Positions 1-8,579 of a stretch of 15,549 nucleotides of DNA are shown here, piece after piece (the stretch's first letter is position 1; the number at the start of each line of letters is the position of its first letter). The notes below the pieces were generated by a model. It was not told the DNA's origin, did not search any database, and saw nothing but the letters and a program-made list of their open reading frames with translations. A program made the translations under genes and the position numbers. The stretch comes from Planctomycetota bacterium (GTDB taxonomy: Bacteria > Planctomycetota > UBA11346), in assembly GCA_947440715.1 (NCBI GenBank), contig CANETI010000013.1, positions 1-15,549 on the forward strand, given 5' to 3'.

Positions 1-3000
1 CATAACGGCTGGTTCTTTAGGAGGACGAGCTTCAAACAATTCGGTTACACGAGGCAAACCACCGGTGATGTCGTGCGTACCAGCGATTTCGCGCGGGGTC
101 GACGCCAACAGCGTACCGCCGGCAACTTTCGTGCCTTCGACAATACGCAGAGTAGCTTTTTCAGGGATTGGATAATGGGCAATCGCCTTGCCGCTGTCGT
201 CTTCCAACACCACTTGTGGATGGAGGTCGCCCTTACCTTCCAAAATAATGCGGTTGATGATGCCCGTCGCAGGATCGCGCTCTTCGCGCATCGTTACTTC
301 TGGAATGATGTGCTCGAAGCGCACCGTACCGGCAACATCCGACAAAATCGGAATGTTCGCGGCTTCCCATTCAGCAACCATGAAACCCTTTTCAACGAAC
401 TCGCCATCTTTGGCCAACAACTTCGAACCGACCGGCGCCTTGAAGCGCTCAATAGCACGATTGTTTTTGTCCATGATGGAAATTTCACCGTTACGATTCA
501 GTACAACAATATCGCCGCTACCATTCACGACTGTCCGTAAATTTTCGTACTGCAAGGTACCAGCTTTACGTGCCTTATAGTTAGTGTCTTCGGTTTTCAC
601 GCCGGCTACACCACCGATATGGAAGGTACGCATGGTCAGCTGCGTGCCTGGTTCGCCAATCGACTGGGCAGCAATGATGCCGACCGCGACGCCGAATTCC
701 ACACACATGCCACGACTTAAATCCATGCCGTAGCATTTTTGGCAAATACCATTGCGGGAACTACAAGTCAGCGGTGAGCGCACGCGAATCTTTTCAAAGC
801 CCATGGCTTCAATCGCCTTGGCTTTGTCGCGGGTGATAATGTCGTTTTCGCGCACGATCACTTCATCAGTGATAATGTCGACGATGGTGTCGCGAGCAGT
901 ACGGCCGGTGATACCATCAGCCAAAGACACTTTGATAATATCGCCTTCGTAGACGACTGCCTTGGTGACGCCGCCAACGGTACCGCAATCAACCATGCTG
1001 ATAATCACGTCTTGCGACACGTCTACCAACTTACGGGTTAAGTAACCCGAGTCAGCGGTTTTCAGCGCGGTATCGGCCAAGCCTTTACGTGCACCGTGGG
1101 TCGAAGTGAAGTATTCGAGCACCTTCAAACCCTCGCGGAAATTCGCGCGGATCGGGGTTTCAATAATTTCACCGTTTGGTTTAGCCATCAAGCCGCGCAG
1201 ACCGCAGAGCTGACGAATCTGGGCAACCGAACCACGCGCACCAGACGTCGCCATAACGTACACTGGATTAATGTAATCATCGCCGTAACGGGTATCGTTA
1301 CGTAAACGTTCCATCAACGCCTTTGACAACTCTTCGGTCGCATGCGTCCAGGTTTCAATAATATTACGATGTTTTTCTGATGCGGTAATTAAACCACGTT
1401 GATAAGCCTTATTATATTTGAGCGCTTTCTTATCTGCTTCACCAATAATCGCGACTTTTTCTTCTGGTACGTACAAGTCAGCAGCACCGAAGCTCATGCC
1501 CGAGTGCGTCGAATAGGTGAAACCAAGCTCTTTAATCGAGTCGAGCACTTCAATGGTGCTGCGACGATCAAGATATTCGAAACAGTCAGCAATTACGCGA
1601 CGCAGAGCGCCTTTGTCTTGCGTCTTATTGTAGTAAGGCATGCCCTTCGGCAGCGCTTCATTGAAAATCATGCGACCAGCAGTGGTCTCAATCAACGATG
1701 TTTTAGGCAATGGCTTTTTAACCGGACCGCCATCATCAATTGGCGTGCCTTTAGGCAGCTGAATACGAATCAAGCTATGTAAACCAATGACCTTCGTGTC
1801 GAGAGCCATCAGCACTTCGCTGAAGCTACTGAAAATCTTACCTTCACCGATCTGCTTTTCTTTCGCCAGCGTCAGGAAGTAGCAACCAAGGACGATGTCT
1901 TGGTCAGCAGAGATAATTGGATTGCCGTTTGATGGTGAGAAAATGTTGTTGGTCGACAACATCAACACGCGCGCTTCAGTCTGCGCCTCGATCGAGAGCG
2001 GCAGATGGACAGCCATTTGGTCGCCGTCGAAGTCGGCGTTAAAGCCCTGACACACCAACGGATGTAATTGAATGGCACTGCCATCAATCATGACGACTTC
2101 AAAGGCTTGAATACCCATGCGATGCAAGGTTGGTGCGCGGTTGAGCATCACCACGCGGCCCTTGATCACATCATCCAGAACTTCCCAGACTTCTTCATCG
2201 CGGCGTTCGAGTTTACGCTTAGCGGCTTTCACCGTTTCTGCGTAGCCACGTTCTTTGAGCGCGCGAATAATGAATGGCTGAAACAGTTCTAAGATAATTG
2301 ATTTTGGCAGACCGCATTGGTGCAATTTCAGGCGTGGACCAACGACGATGACTGAACGAGCCGAATAGTCGACGCGCTTGCCGAGCAAGTTTTCGCGGAA
2401 GCGACCTTGCTTCCCCTTGATCATATCGGTCAGCGATTTGAGCGGACGATTGCCTGAGCCGAATACCGCGCGTTGGCAACGACCGTTGTCGAACAAAGCG
2501 TCAACCGCTTGCTGCAACATGCGTTTTTCATTGCGAATAATGATGCTTGGCGCGTTGAGTTCGACCAACTTTTTCAGACGATTATTACGATAAATCACGC
2601 GACGATAGAGATCGTTCAAGTCACTGGTGGCGAAATTGCCATTTTCCAACGGTACCAACGGACGCAAGTCGGGTGGAATGACAGGGACAGTGGTCATCAC
2701 CATCCATTGCGGATCATTGCCAGAAGCTTTGAGCTCTTCTGATAACTTCAAACGCTTGATGATTTTTTCGATTTTTTGTTTGGCGCGAGTTGAAGCGAGT
2801 TCTTCGCGTAATTCACTGATCAAACGATCAATATCGAGATGGCGAATTAATTCTTGCGCTGCTTCAGCGCCCATCATTGCTTTAAAGTCGTCGCCGTATT
2901 TTTCTTGGGCTTTTCGATATTGTTCTTCGGTCAAGACTTCCATGTATTCCAATGGGGTCGTGCCGGGATCGGTAACGATGTACTTCTGAAAGTAGACAAC

Positions 3001-3405
3001 TTGTTGTAAATTCGATGACTTCATGCCGAGCAAAATGCCCAGGCGTGATGGCATGGTTTTGAAGAACCAAATGTGTGCAACTGGGGACACTAAATTAATG
3101 TGGCCCATGCGCTCGCGGCGCACACGACTGTGGGTTACTAAAACGCCACACTTTTCACAAACGATACCTTTATACTTCACGCCGGAATATTTACCGCAGA
3201 AGCATTCCCAGTCTTTTGTGGGTCCAAAAATCTTTTCGCAGAACAAACCATCGCGTTCCGCTTTATAATTGCGGTAGTTGATAGTTTCTGGTCGCTTGAC
3301 CTCGCCCTGACTCCAGGAACGAATGACTTCCGGCGACGCAAGGCGGATAGATACCGCATTGTAGTCGGGGCTCTGAAGAGTCGTCGGGTCGAGCATGTCG
3401 ATCAT
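1..3405 (-). CDS. rpoC: DNA-directed RNA polymerase subunit beta' (3' end beyond window)
   Basis: Catalytic beta' subunit of RNA polymerase. The frame is open for 1135 codons from ATG at 3405 to the window edge; the family is about 1400 residues, so roughly the last 250 are missing. Visible landmarks: the N-terminal zinc site with Cys68, Cys70, Cys83 and Cys86; the Mg-binding active-site motif NADFDGDQM at 2014-2040 (residues 456-464); the second cysteine cluster around 725-765 (CSSRNGICQKC); the trigger-loop start TMRTFHIGG near residue 925-935; and the bridge to GLPRVTELFEARPPKEP at the edge. About 170 residues separate the two trigger-loop halves, so an SI3-type insertion is present, as in E. 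coli and other Gram-negative lineages. A second in-frame ATG lies at 3396. The Shine-Dalgarno sequence is weak for both (AGGGA upstream), so the exact start is not certain. It follows rpoB by 85 bases and is probably co-transcribed. Confidence 0.97.
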   Translation of the reverse strand, partial: MIDMLDPTTLQSPDYNAVSIRLASPEVIRSWSQGEVKRPETINYRNYKAERDGLFCEKIFGPTKDWECFCGKYSGVKYKGIVCEKCGVLVTHSRVRRERMGHINLVSPVAHIWFFKTMPSRLGILLGMKSSNLQQVVYFQKYIVTDPGTTPLEYMEVLTEEQYRKAQEKYGDDFKAMMGAEAAQELIRHLDIDRLISELREELASTRAKQKIEKIIKRLKLSEELKASGNDPQWMVMTTVPVIPPDLRPLVPLENGNFATSDLNDLYRRVIYRNNRLKKLVELNAPSIIIRNEKRMLQQAVDALFDNGRCQRAVFGSGNRPLKSLTDMIKGKQGRFRENLLGKRVDYSARSVIVVGPRLKLHQCGLPKSIILELFQPFIIRALKERGYAETVKAAKRKLERRDEEVWEVLDDVIKGRVVMLNRAPTLHRMGIQAFEVVMIDGSAIQLHPLVCQGFNADFDGDQMAVHLPLSIEAQTEARVLMLSTNNIFSPSNGNPIISADQDIVLGCYFLTLAKEKQIGEGKIFSSFSEVLMALDTKVIGLHSLIRIQLPKGTPIDDGGPVKKPLPKTSLIETTAGRMIFNEALPKGMPYYNKTQDKGALRRVIADCFEYLDRRSTIEVLDSIKELGFTYSTHSGMSFGAADLYVPEEKVAIIGEADKKALKYNKAYQRGLITASEKHRNIIETWTHATEELSKALMERLRNDTRYGDDYINPVYVMATSGARGSVAQIRQLCGLRGLMAKPNGEIIETPIRANFREGLKVLEYFTSTHGARKGLADTALKTADSGYLTRKLVDVSQDVIISMVDCGTVGGVTKAVVYEGDIIKVSLADGITGRTARDTIVDIITDEVIVRENDIITRDKAKAIEAMGFEKIRVRSPLTCSSRNGICQKCYGMDLSRGMCVEFGVAVGIIAAQSIGEPGTQLTMRTFHIGGVAGVKTEDTNYKARKAGTLQYENLRTVVNGSGDIVVLNRNGEISIMDKNNRAIERFKAPVGSKLLAKDGEFVEKGFMVAEWEAANIPILSDVAGTVRFEHIIPEVTMREERDPATGIINRIILEGKGDLHPQVVLEDDSGKAIAHYPIPEKATLRIVEGTKVAGGTLLASTPREIAGTHDITGGLPRVTELFEARPPKEPAVM

Positions 3406-3450
3406 GTGCTTAGATTCCCTAAGGAGTAAAAAGGTCTCTCGCAAACATCA

Positions 3451-3467
3451 GGCAGATTCTCTCTGCC
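3451..3467 (-). other. small stem-loop in the rpoB-rpoC spacer
   Basis: GGCAGA (3451-3456) and TCTGCC (3462-3467) form a 6-bp perfect stem with a 5-base loop in the 85-base gap between rpoB and rpoC. A CAGGCA/TGCCTG pair overlapping it gives an alternative fold. No U-tract follows, so it does not look like a terminator. An RNA processing or stability role is possible but only inferred. Confidence 0.4.
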
Positions 3468-3490
3468 GGATGCCTGTCACTTATTCAGCG

Positions 3491-6400
3491 TTATTCTTCG
3501 TCCGATCCGCCCTTATCAGCGGGTTCGGCTGCGAATGCGATATCTGGTGCGGTAGTGCCACCCTTATTTGATGACATACCGAAATCCAAGGTCGCAGGCG
3601 CCGCATCAAAGGACATGTCCTCTGGGCGGTGCAGACGGATATCGAGACCTAAACCGCGGATTTCGTTCATCAACACTTCGAAGGCCATCGGTGTACCGTA
3701 GGTCAGCGAGCCATCGCCCTTGACCATCGATTCGTAGATGCGCGTACGACCGTCAACGTCATCTGATTTGACGGTGAGGATTTCCTGCAAGACATGTGCG
3801 GCGCCGTACGCTTCCAAGGCCCAGACTTCCATTTCCCCGAAGCGCTGACCGCCGAAGCGAGCTTTGCCGCCGAGTGGCTGCTGGGTGATGAGCGAGTACG
3901 AACCTGTGGCGCGTGCATGCAACTTATCTTCCACCAAGTGATGGAGTTTGAGCATGTACAGAATACCGACGGTGGTTTTTTGATGCATCCGTTCGCCGGT
4001 GCGACCGTCATGCAAATGGATTTTACCTTCAACCGGTAATTTCGCTTCAATCAACATTTCACGAATTTGATCTTCGCTCGCACCATCAAACACCGGAGTA
4101 AAGCATTGGATACCCAGGGTTTTCGCTGCCCAACCCAAGTGGGTTTCGAGCACCTGACCAACGTTCATACGCGAAGGCACACCCAATGGATTCAAGACGA
4201 TGTCGATCGTGCGACCATCAGCCAAGAACGGCATGTTTTCTTCTGGTACGATCGTCGAAATAACACCTTTGTTACCGTGACGTCCAGCCATCTTATCGCC
4301 GACTTTCAAGGTCAGCTTACGAGCGACAAATACTTTAACCATTTCAAGCACGCCGGTTGGAAGATCATCGCCGCGCTTCGCGTTGACGATTTCTTTTTCG
4401 CACGAGTGCTTGATTTCGTCGATGCGTGGATCGAACTCATCGTAGATCGAACGTGCGCGACGGCGCTTCGAGCCCACGAAGTTGAGCGCGGTGACTGGCA
4501 GTTCTTTATGCAACTTCATCACTTCGTCATCGCTCATCGAAGGAGCAAATTCGACGACTTCACCGGTTTCAATATTCACCACGTTAGCGCCAGCAACTTC
4601 CCAGATTTGGGAGAATTTCTCACGCACTAATTCGGCCATTTGCTTCATAAAGCGATCTTCGATCACTTTAATACGGACTTGTTCTTCTTTTTTGTCTTTT
4701 TCAGTCAAAGCAGCACGACGTTGGAAACGCTTCACTGCGGTAACGACGCCACGAATGCCTGGCTTCATCACCATAGAATCATCGCGCACATCTTCGCCAG
4801 CACGGCCGAAAATTGCGTGCAATAATTTTTCTTCTGGACTGAGTTCACTCTTATTTTTTGGCGTCACTTTGCCGATCAGCACGTCACCTGGCTTGACCGC
4901 CGTACCTGGACGAACAAATCCGCGCTCATCAAGGTTACGCAACGATTCTTCGCTACGACCTGGAATTTCGCGAGTGAATTCTTCTTTGCCCAATTTAGTT
5001 TCGCGAATTTCAACTTTAAACTCTTCGATATGAATCGACGTAAAGCGATCTTCTGCGAGCAAACGTTCATTGACGACAATTGCGTCTTCAAAATTATAGC
5101 CGTCGTACGGCATAAACGCGACGAGGATGTTTTTGCCCAGCGCCAATTGACCGCGATCAGTGCCGCCGCCGTCCGCGATAATCTGACCCTTGGTGACTTT
5201 TTCGCCAAGCGCGACAATCGGGGTTTGATTGAGACAGGTACGCTCATTCAAACCGTGGAACTTACGCATTTCATATTTGCGACCGTTCACCGTGATGTGA
5301 CGTGCATCTACTGACGAGACCACACCATCTTCATCGGCGATAACGACCATCGAAGACGAACGGGGAATGTCGATTTCCATACCGGTCGCAATCAGCGGAG
5401 CTTCGCTGATTAACAACGGCACAGCCTGACGCATCATGTTCGCGCCCATGAGAGCGCGGTTAGCGTCGTCATGTTCTAAGAACGGAATGAGCGCGGCTGA
5501 AACGCCGATCATTTGTTTTGGTGAAACGTCAGCGTAGGTCACTTCATCCGTTGGGACTTCAGTGAATTGTCCGGCGTAACGCACTTGAACGATTTCAGGA
5601 ATAATTTTGCCGTTGGCTTCCATCGCCACAGTGGCCTGACAAATACGCGCTTCGGCTTCTTCATCAGCCATCAAATAAGCGATTTCATCCGAGATCTTAC
5701 CTTTACTGACTTTACGATACGGCGTAACCAAGAAACCGTATTCGTTGACTGCCGAGTAAATAGCCAGGGATACAATAAGACCGATGTTGGCACCTTCAGG
5801 CGTTTCAATCGGACAAATGCGACCGTAGTGCGACGTGTGAACGTCGCGCACTTCAAAGCCAGCACGCTTACGATTTAACCCGCCAGGCCCGAGAGCTGAT
5901 AGGCGGCGTTCGTGGGTCAGCTGCGACAGCAAGTTCGATTGGTCAACCACCTGCGATAATTCGCCACGTTGGAAGAAGTTCTGAACGGCACTATCGACGG
6001 CTTGGTTATTAAATAAATTACGTGGCGCTAATGCCGCAGCCAAATCTTCGGCTTGCAGGTCGCGTGATAATTTTTCTTTAACGGCACGACGCAATTTCAA
6101 CATCGCAGCACGCAATTCGTCCGACAGTAAGTCAGCGATTGGACGTACGCGACGATTGCCCAAGTGGTCAATGTCGTCAATTTCGCCCGCGTTACTGTTG
6201 GAGCGAATTAATCCCAACAAATAATCGAGTGAACGTAAGTAATCGTCGACCGTCAATACGCGACTGTCATTTTCCATTTTCAACTTGCGGTTGATACGGA
6301 AACGACCGACGGCGCCTAAGTTGTAACGGCTTTCATTGAGGAAGCGGTCGCTGAAGAATTCGCGCACCTTTGCTTCATCAGTTGGATTACCTGGGCGTAG

Positions 6401-7327
6401 GCGACGATAGATACGCAGTAACGCTTCTTCGTGGCTGGTCGCTTCATCTTCGCGCAGGGTATTGAGCAAAATATCGTCTGGCTTGGTGCCAGCGATGATC
6501 AGCTCTAAGGATTCGATGCCGAGTCCTTTGAGATTTTCAAAGCTGTTTTCCGACAAAACTTCGCAAGCCTTGGCTAGGAATTCGCCTGATTCTTTATCAA
6601 CGACGTCATCGGCTAAAATACGGCCAACGGCTTTTTCTTTCGCGCCTTTGCCAGCAATAGCGACGATATCAGTCTTAAAGAAACGGCGGATAATATTCGC
6701 CGTTGAACCAAACTTTTTATCGAGCGCGCGCAAGAAGCTGGTAGCAACGACCTTTGCACTCTTATCAATTTTAACTTGCAGCACGTCTTTTGAGGTTTGT
6801 TCGACTTGAATCCACGAGCCGCGTTCAGGAATAACACGACATGAATAGGTGCGGCGACCTGATGCGCCAGTTTCGGACGAGAAATCAACGCCTGGTGAGC
6901 GTTGGATCTGCGTCACGATCGTACGTTCGGCACCGTTGATGACGAATTCACCGCCACCAATACGAATTGGGAAATAACCAATATGGACATCCTCTTCGAG
7001 GACATCTTTAAATGTCGGATGATTTTGTCCGCTTACACGAATTTTCACCTTTAAGCCACGCTGAAACGTCAGGCCTAAATCGCGGCATTCATCGATATTG
7101 TGCTGCGGTGGTGAGAATAAATAACCGTGGTAGCTAACCACTACTTGGTCATCGTACCCAGTAATGGGGAAGAACTCTTGGAAGATCGCTTCCAAGCCCT
7201 TGCCTTTGTCGCGACCATCTGGCGCAACCTCGGTCAGCAGAAACTCATCATAACTCTTCGACTGTAGGTTCACCAAGCTTGGAACAGGTATAACTTCCTT
7301 GGTGGAGCCGAAAGAGCGGGTCTGCAT
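3491..7327 (-). CDS. rpoB: DNA-directed RNA polymerase subunit beta
   Basis: Beta subunit of RNA polymerase, 1278 residues from the start chosen here. The frame stays open upstream to a TTG at 7366, but ATG at 7327 has GGGAGG four bases before it and begins MQTRSFGSTKEVIPVPSL, which matches where the family normally starts, so ATG 7327 is preferred. Landmarks: LSQVVDQSN and THERRLSALGPGG (rifampicin pocket, about residues 450-480); VRDVHTSHYGRICPIETPEG (about 485-510); KMAGRHGNKG (about 1010-1020); and the C-terminal GGQRFGEMEVWALEAYGA clamp segment. The rifampicin-contact residues equivalent to E. coli D516, H526 and S531 are unchanged, so no classic resistance substitution is seen. It lies 290 bases after rplL and 85 before rpoC. 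Length is intermediate between B. subtilis (about 1190) and E. coli (1342). No frameshift or intein was noticed. Confidence 0.98.
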   Translation of the reverse strand: MQTRSFGSTKEVIPVPSLVNLQSKSYDEFLLTEVAPDGRDKGKGLEAIFQEFFPITGYDDQVVVSYHGYLFSPPQHNIDECRDLGLTFQRGLKVKIRVSGQNHPTFKDVLEEDVHIGYFPIRIGGGEFVINGAERTIVTQIQRSPGVDFSSETGASGRRTYSCRVIPERGSWIQVEQTSKDVLQVKIDKSAKVVATSFLRALDKKFGSTANIIRRFFKTDIVAIAGKGAKEKAVGRILADDVVDKESGEFLAKACEVLSENSFENLKGLGIESLELIIAGTKPDDILLNTLREDEATSHEEALLRIYRRLRPGNPTDEAKVREFFSDRFLNESRYNLGAVGRFRINRKLKMENDSRVLTVDDYLRSLDYLLGLIRSNSNAGEIDDIDHLGNRRVRPIADLLSDELRAAMLKLRRAVKEKLSRDLQAEDLAAALAPRNLFNNQAVDSAVQNFFQRGELSQVVDQSNLLSQLTHERRLSALGPGGLNRKRAGFEVRDVHTSHYGRICPIETPEGANIGLIVSLAIYSAVNEYGFLVTPYRKVSKGKISDEIAYLMADEEAEARICQATVAMEANGKIIPEIVQVRYAGQFTEVPTDEVTYADVSPKQMIGVSAALIPFLEHDDANRALMGANMMRQAVPLLISEAPLIATGMEIDIPRSSSMVVIADEDGVVSSVDARHITVNGRKYEMRKFHGLNERTCLNQTPIVALGEKVTKGQIIADGGGTDRGQLALGKNILVAFMPYDGYNFEDAIVVNERLLAEDRFTSIHIEEFKVEIRETKLGKEEFTREIPGRSEESLRNLDERGFVRPGTAVKPGDVLIGKVTPKNKSELSPEEKLLHAIFGRAGEDVRDDSMVMKPGIRGVVTAVKRFQRRAALTEKDKKEEQVRIKVIEDRFMKQMAELVREKFSQIWEVAGANVVNIETGEVVEFAPSMSDDEVMKLHKELPVTALNFVGSKRRRARSIYDEFDPRIDEIKHSCEKEIVNAKRGDDLPTGVLEMVKVFVARKLTLKVGDKMAGRHGNKGVISTIVPEENMPFLADGRTIDIVLNPLGVPSRMNVGQVLETHLGWAAKTLGIQCFTPVFDGASEDQIREMLIEAKLPVEGKIHLHDGRTGERMHQKTTVGILYMLKLHHLVEDKLHARATGSYSLITQQPLGGKARFGGQRFGEMEVWALEAYGAAHVLQEILTVKSDDVDGRTRIYESMVKGDGSLTYGTPMAFEVLMNEIRGLGLDIRLHRPEDMSFDAAPATLDFGMSSNKGGTTAPDIAFAAEPADKGGSDEE

Positions 7328-7331
7328 GAAA

Positions 7332-7337
7332 CCTCCC
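7332..7337 (-). promoter_or_regulatory. rpoB ribosome binding site
   Basis: On the minus strand GGGAGG is followed by TTTC and the ATG at 7327. This strong Shine-Dalgarno sequence sits inside the longer open frame that begins with TTG at 7366. It is the main reason for placing the rpoB start at 7327. Confidence 0.7.
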
Positions 7338-7421
7338 GAAAACGAAAAGCGAGCTAACTTTGGCAAAATGAGTGTCCGTAGAAGAACAGCTCATCCCTAT
7401 TCAGGTCTAATTGTTCGCGCT

Positions 7422-7433
7422 CGGCCGAAGCCG
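7422..7433 (-). other. UUCG tetraloop hairpin in rpoB leader
   Basis: Minus-strand RNA reads CGGC-UUCG-GCCG, a four-pair stem capped by the very stable C(UUCG)G tetraloop. It lies about 95 bases upstream of the rpoB ATG in the non-coding rplL-rpoB interval. It may be part of a leader structure; function is not known. Confidence 0.4.
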
Positions 7434-7519
7434 CACACTGACAAACAGACCGCGCACCACACGGGTGGCGGCGCTGAAAGGGGCACGAAAGGTAGCTAAT
7501 GGTTGGTCGATGACAAGCA

Positions 7520-7543
7520 CCCCAGCCGGAAATCTGGCTGGGG
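7520..7543 (-). other. GC-rich stem-loop between rplL and rpoB
   Basis: CCCCAGCC (7520-7527) and GGCTGGGG (7536-7543) form a perfect 8-bp GC-rich stem with an 8-base loop. In the direction of transcription it is followed by TGCTTGTCATC, which is not a proper U-tract, so it is a weak intrinsic terminator at best. In E. coli the rplL-rpoB gap contains an attenuator and an RNase III site; by position this could play a similar role, which is inference. Confidence 0.5.
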
Positions 7544-7556
7544 GACTAGAGACAGG

Positions 7557-7607
7557 CAAGCCAACTTTGGTAAACCGGTTAACCCGGAGGCTACCTCGGT
7601 TGGCTTG
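7557..7607 (-). other. long stem-loop directly after rplL
   Basis: CAAGCCAAC (7557-7565) and GTTGGCTTG (7599-7607) are perfect 9-base inverted repeats enclosing 33 bases that contain smaller palindromes (ACCGGTT, GGTTAACC). It starts about ten bases after the rplL stop codon, so it would cap the 3' end of an rplL-terminating transcript or form a processing stem before rpoB. Confidence 0.5.
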
Positions 7608-7617
7608 TCGAAAGTGC

Positions 7618-8013
7618 TTAGGCGCCTTCGACTTTGACCTTGCCGCCAGCTTCTTGGAACTTCTTGGCCAGTTCGTCAGCAGGTCCTTTTTCCAAGCCGT
7701 CTTTAACGACTTTAGGAACACCTTCGACGAAGCCCTTAGCGTCAGCCAAGCCCAAGCCGAGCACTTCGCGGACGAGCTTAATCGCTTGGATTTTCTTGTC
7801 TGGAGTGACTTCGAGCAAGGTCACGGTGAAGGAGGTTGGAGCTTCAGCGGCTGCTGCACCACCGCCAGCTGGACCGGCGACGGCCACGGCTGCGGCACTC
7901 ACGCCGAATTCTTTTTCGAGGGCTTTGACCAGATCAGCCAATTCCATTACGGAGAGGGCTTTTACTGATTCGATGATGCTGGCCAGTTTGCTGTTAGCGA
8001 CGGCTTCAGTCAT
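7618..8013 (-). CDS. rplL: 50S ribosomal protein bL12 (L7/L12)
   Basis: Stalk protein, 131 residues (family about 120-130), present in multiple copies per ribosome and recruiting translational GTPases. The N-terminal dimerisation helices (KLASIIESVKALSVMELADL), the Ala/Gly-rich hinge (about residues 40-60) and the C-terminal factor-binding domain with IKLVREVLGLGLADAK are all recognisable. ATG at 8013 is preceded by AAGGA at a suitable distance. It lies 70 bases after rplJ and is the last ribosomal gene before a structured gap to rpoB. Confidence 0.98.
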   Translation of the reverse strand: MTEAVANSKLASIIESVKALSVMELADLVKALEKEFGVSAAAVAVAGPAGGGAAAAEAPTSFTVTLLEVTPDKKIQAIKLVREVLGLGLADAKGFVEGVPKVVKDGLEKGPADELAKKFQEAGGKVKVEGA

Positions 8014-8036
8014 GGGATATTCCTTTGGATCAAAAT

Positions 8037-8065
8037 GGCCTGTGGCTGGCTATGCCGCCCAGGCC
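8037..8065 (-). other. stem-loop in the rplJ-rplL spacer
   Basis: GGCCTG (8037-8042) pairs with CAGGCC (8060-8065), with an inner GGC/GCC pairing, in the 70-base gap between rplJ and rplL. It ends a short way upstream of the rplL Shine-Dalgarno sequence. It could affect rplL translation or be a processing site; rplL normally needs several-fold higher output than rplJ. Confidence 0.45.
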
Positions 8066-8083
8066 GGTTCATGGATGGTATAA

Positions 8084-8578
8084 TCAAGCGGCAGGAGCGG
8101 ATTCGCCGCCCTGCTTCTTCTTTTCGATTTCGGCGATCGTGCGCACCAAGCCGGTGAGCGGAGCAGCCAAAATATTGACGAACATACCGCGCAGCACTTG
8201 CAACGAAGGTAATGCGGCGAGTACTTTCAAGTCGGCTGGCGAAACGGCTTTGCCGTCCATTAAGCCGCCTTTAAGCGAGATTTTATTTTCCTTGGCTAAA
8301 TCAGCGAGCGCTTTTGCTGCACCCAAGATGTCCTTCGTCAGCACGAGGCCGATGGTGCACTTGTTGTTGAGCATGGCTTTGGCCGCTTCGGGCACAACGC
8401 GTTCAAGGATCGAAACTTTCGCCACTTTTAATTTGGCGCCAACGCTGCGCAGGTCGCTACGCAATTTCAGCGTATCAGAACTGTTAAGCTTTGCTGGATC
8501 GAGAACGATAATTGATGGACAAGCATCAATTAGCGTCTTCATCTCAGAATACATCAACTCATTGATGAAATTCGGCAT
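8084..8578 (-). CDS. rplJ: 50S ribosomal protein uL10
   Basis: Base of the ribosomal stalk, binding 23S rRNA and the bL12 dimers; 164 residues, a normal length. The frame extends further upstream to 8659, but that part overlaps the end of rplA and is not uL10-like. The protein begins MPNFINELMYSEMKTLI at ATG 8578. The body contains KLRSDLRSVGAKLKVAKVSI and the GLVLTKDILGAAKALADLAK segment, and the C-terminal helix carries the bL12-binding end (LVRTIAEIEKKKQ). AAGGGAG inside the end of rplA serves as the ribosome binding site. The rplA stop TGA and this ATG are separated by one base, so translation is probably coupled. Confidence 0.96.
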   Translation of the reverse strand: MPNFINELMYSEMKTLIDACPSIIVLDPAKLNSSDTLKLRSDLRSVGAKLKVAKVSILERVVPEAAKAMLNNKCTIGLVLTKDILGAAKALADLAKENKISLKGGLMDGKAVSPADLKVLAALPSLQVLRGMFVNILAAPLTGLVRTIAEIEKKKQGGESAPAA

Positions 8579-8579
8579 G

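Noticed and set aside
3451..3467. Intrinsic terminator between rpoB and rpoC
   Set aside because: The stem is short and no U-tract follows on the transcribed strand; rpoC is expected to be co-transcribed.
4067..5033. Long plus-strand frames opposite rpoB
   Set aside because: They are antisense shadows of a strongly conserved gene, with compositions typical of reversed coding sequence.
7328..7366. Longer rpoB beginning with TTG at 7366
   Set aside because: The extra 13 residues read through the GGGAGG ribosome binding site of the ATG at 7327 and do not resemble the RpoB N-terminus.
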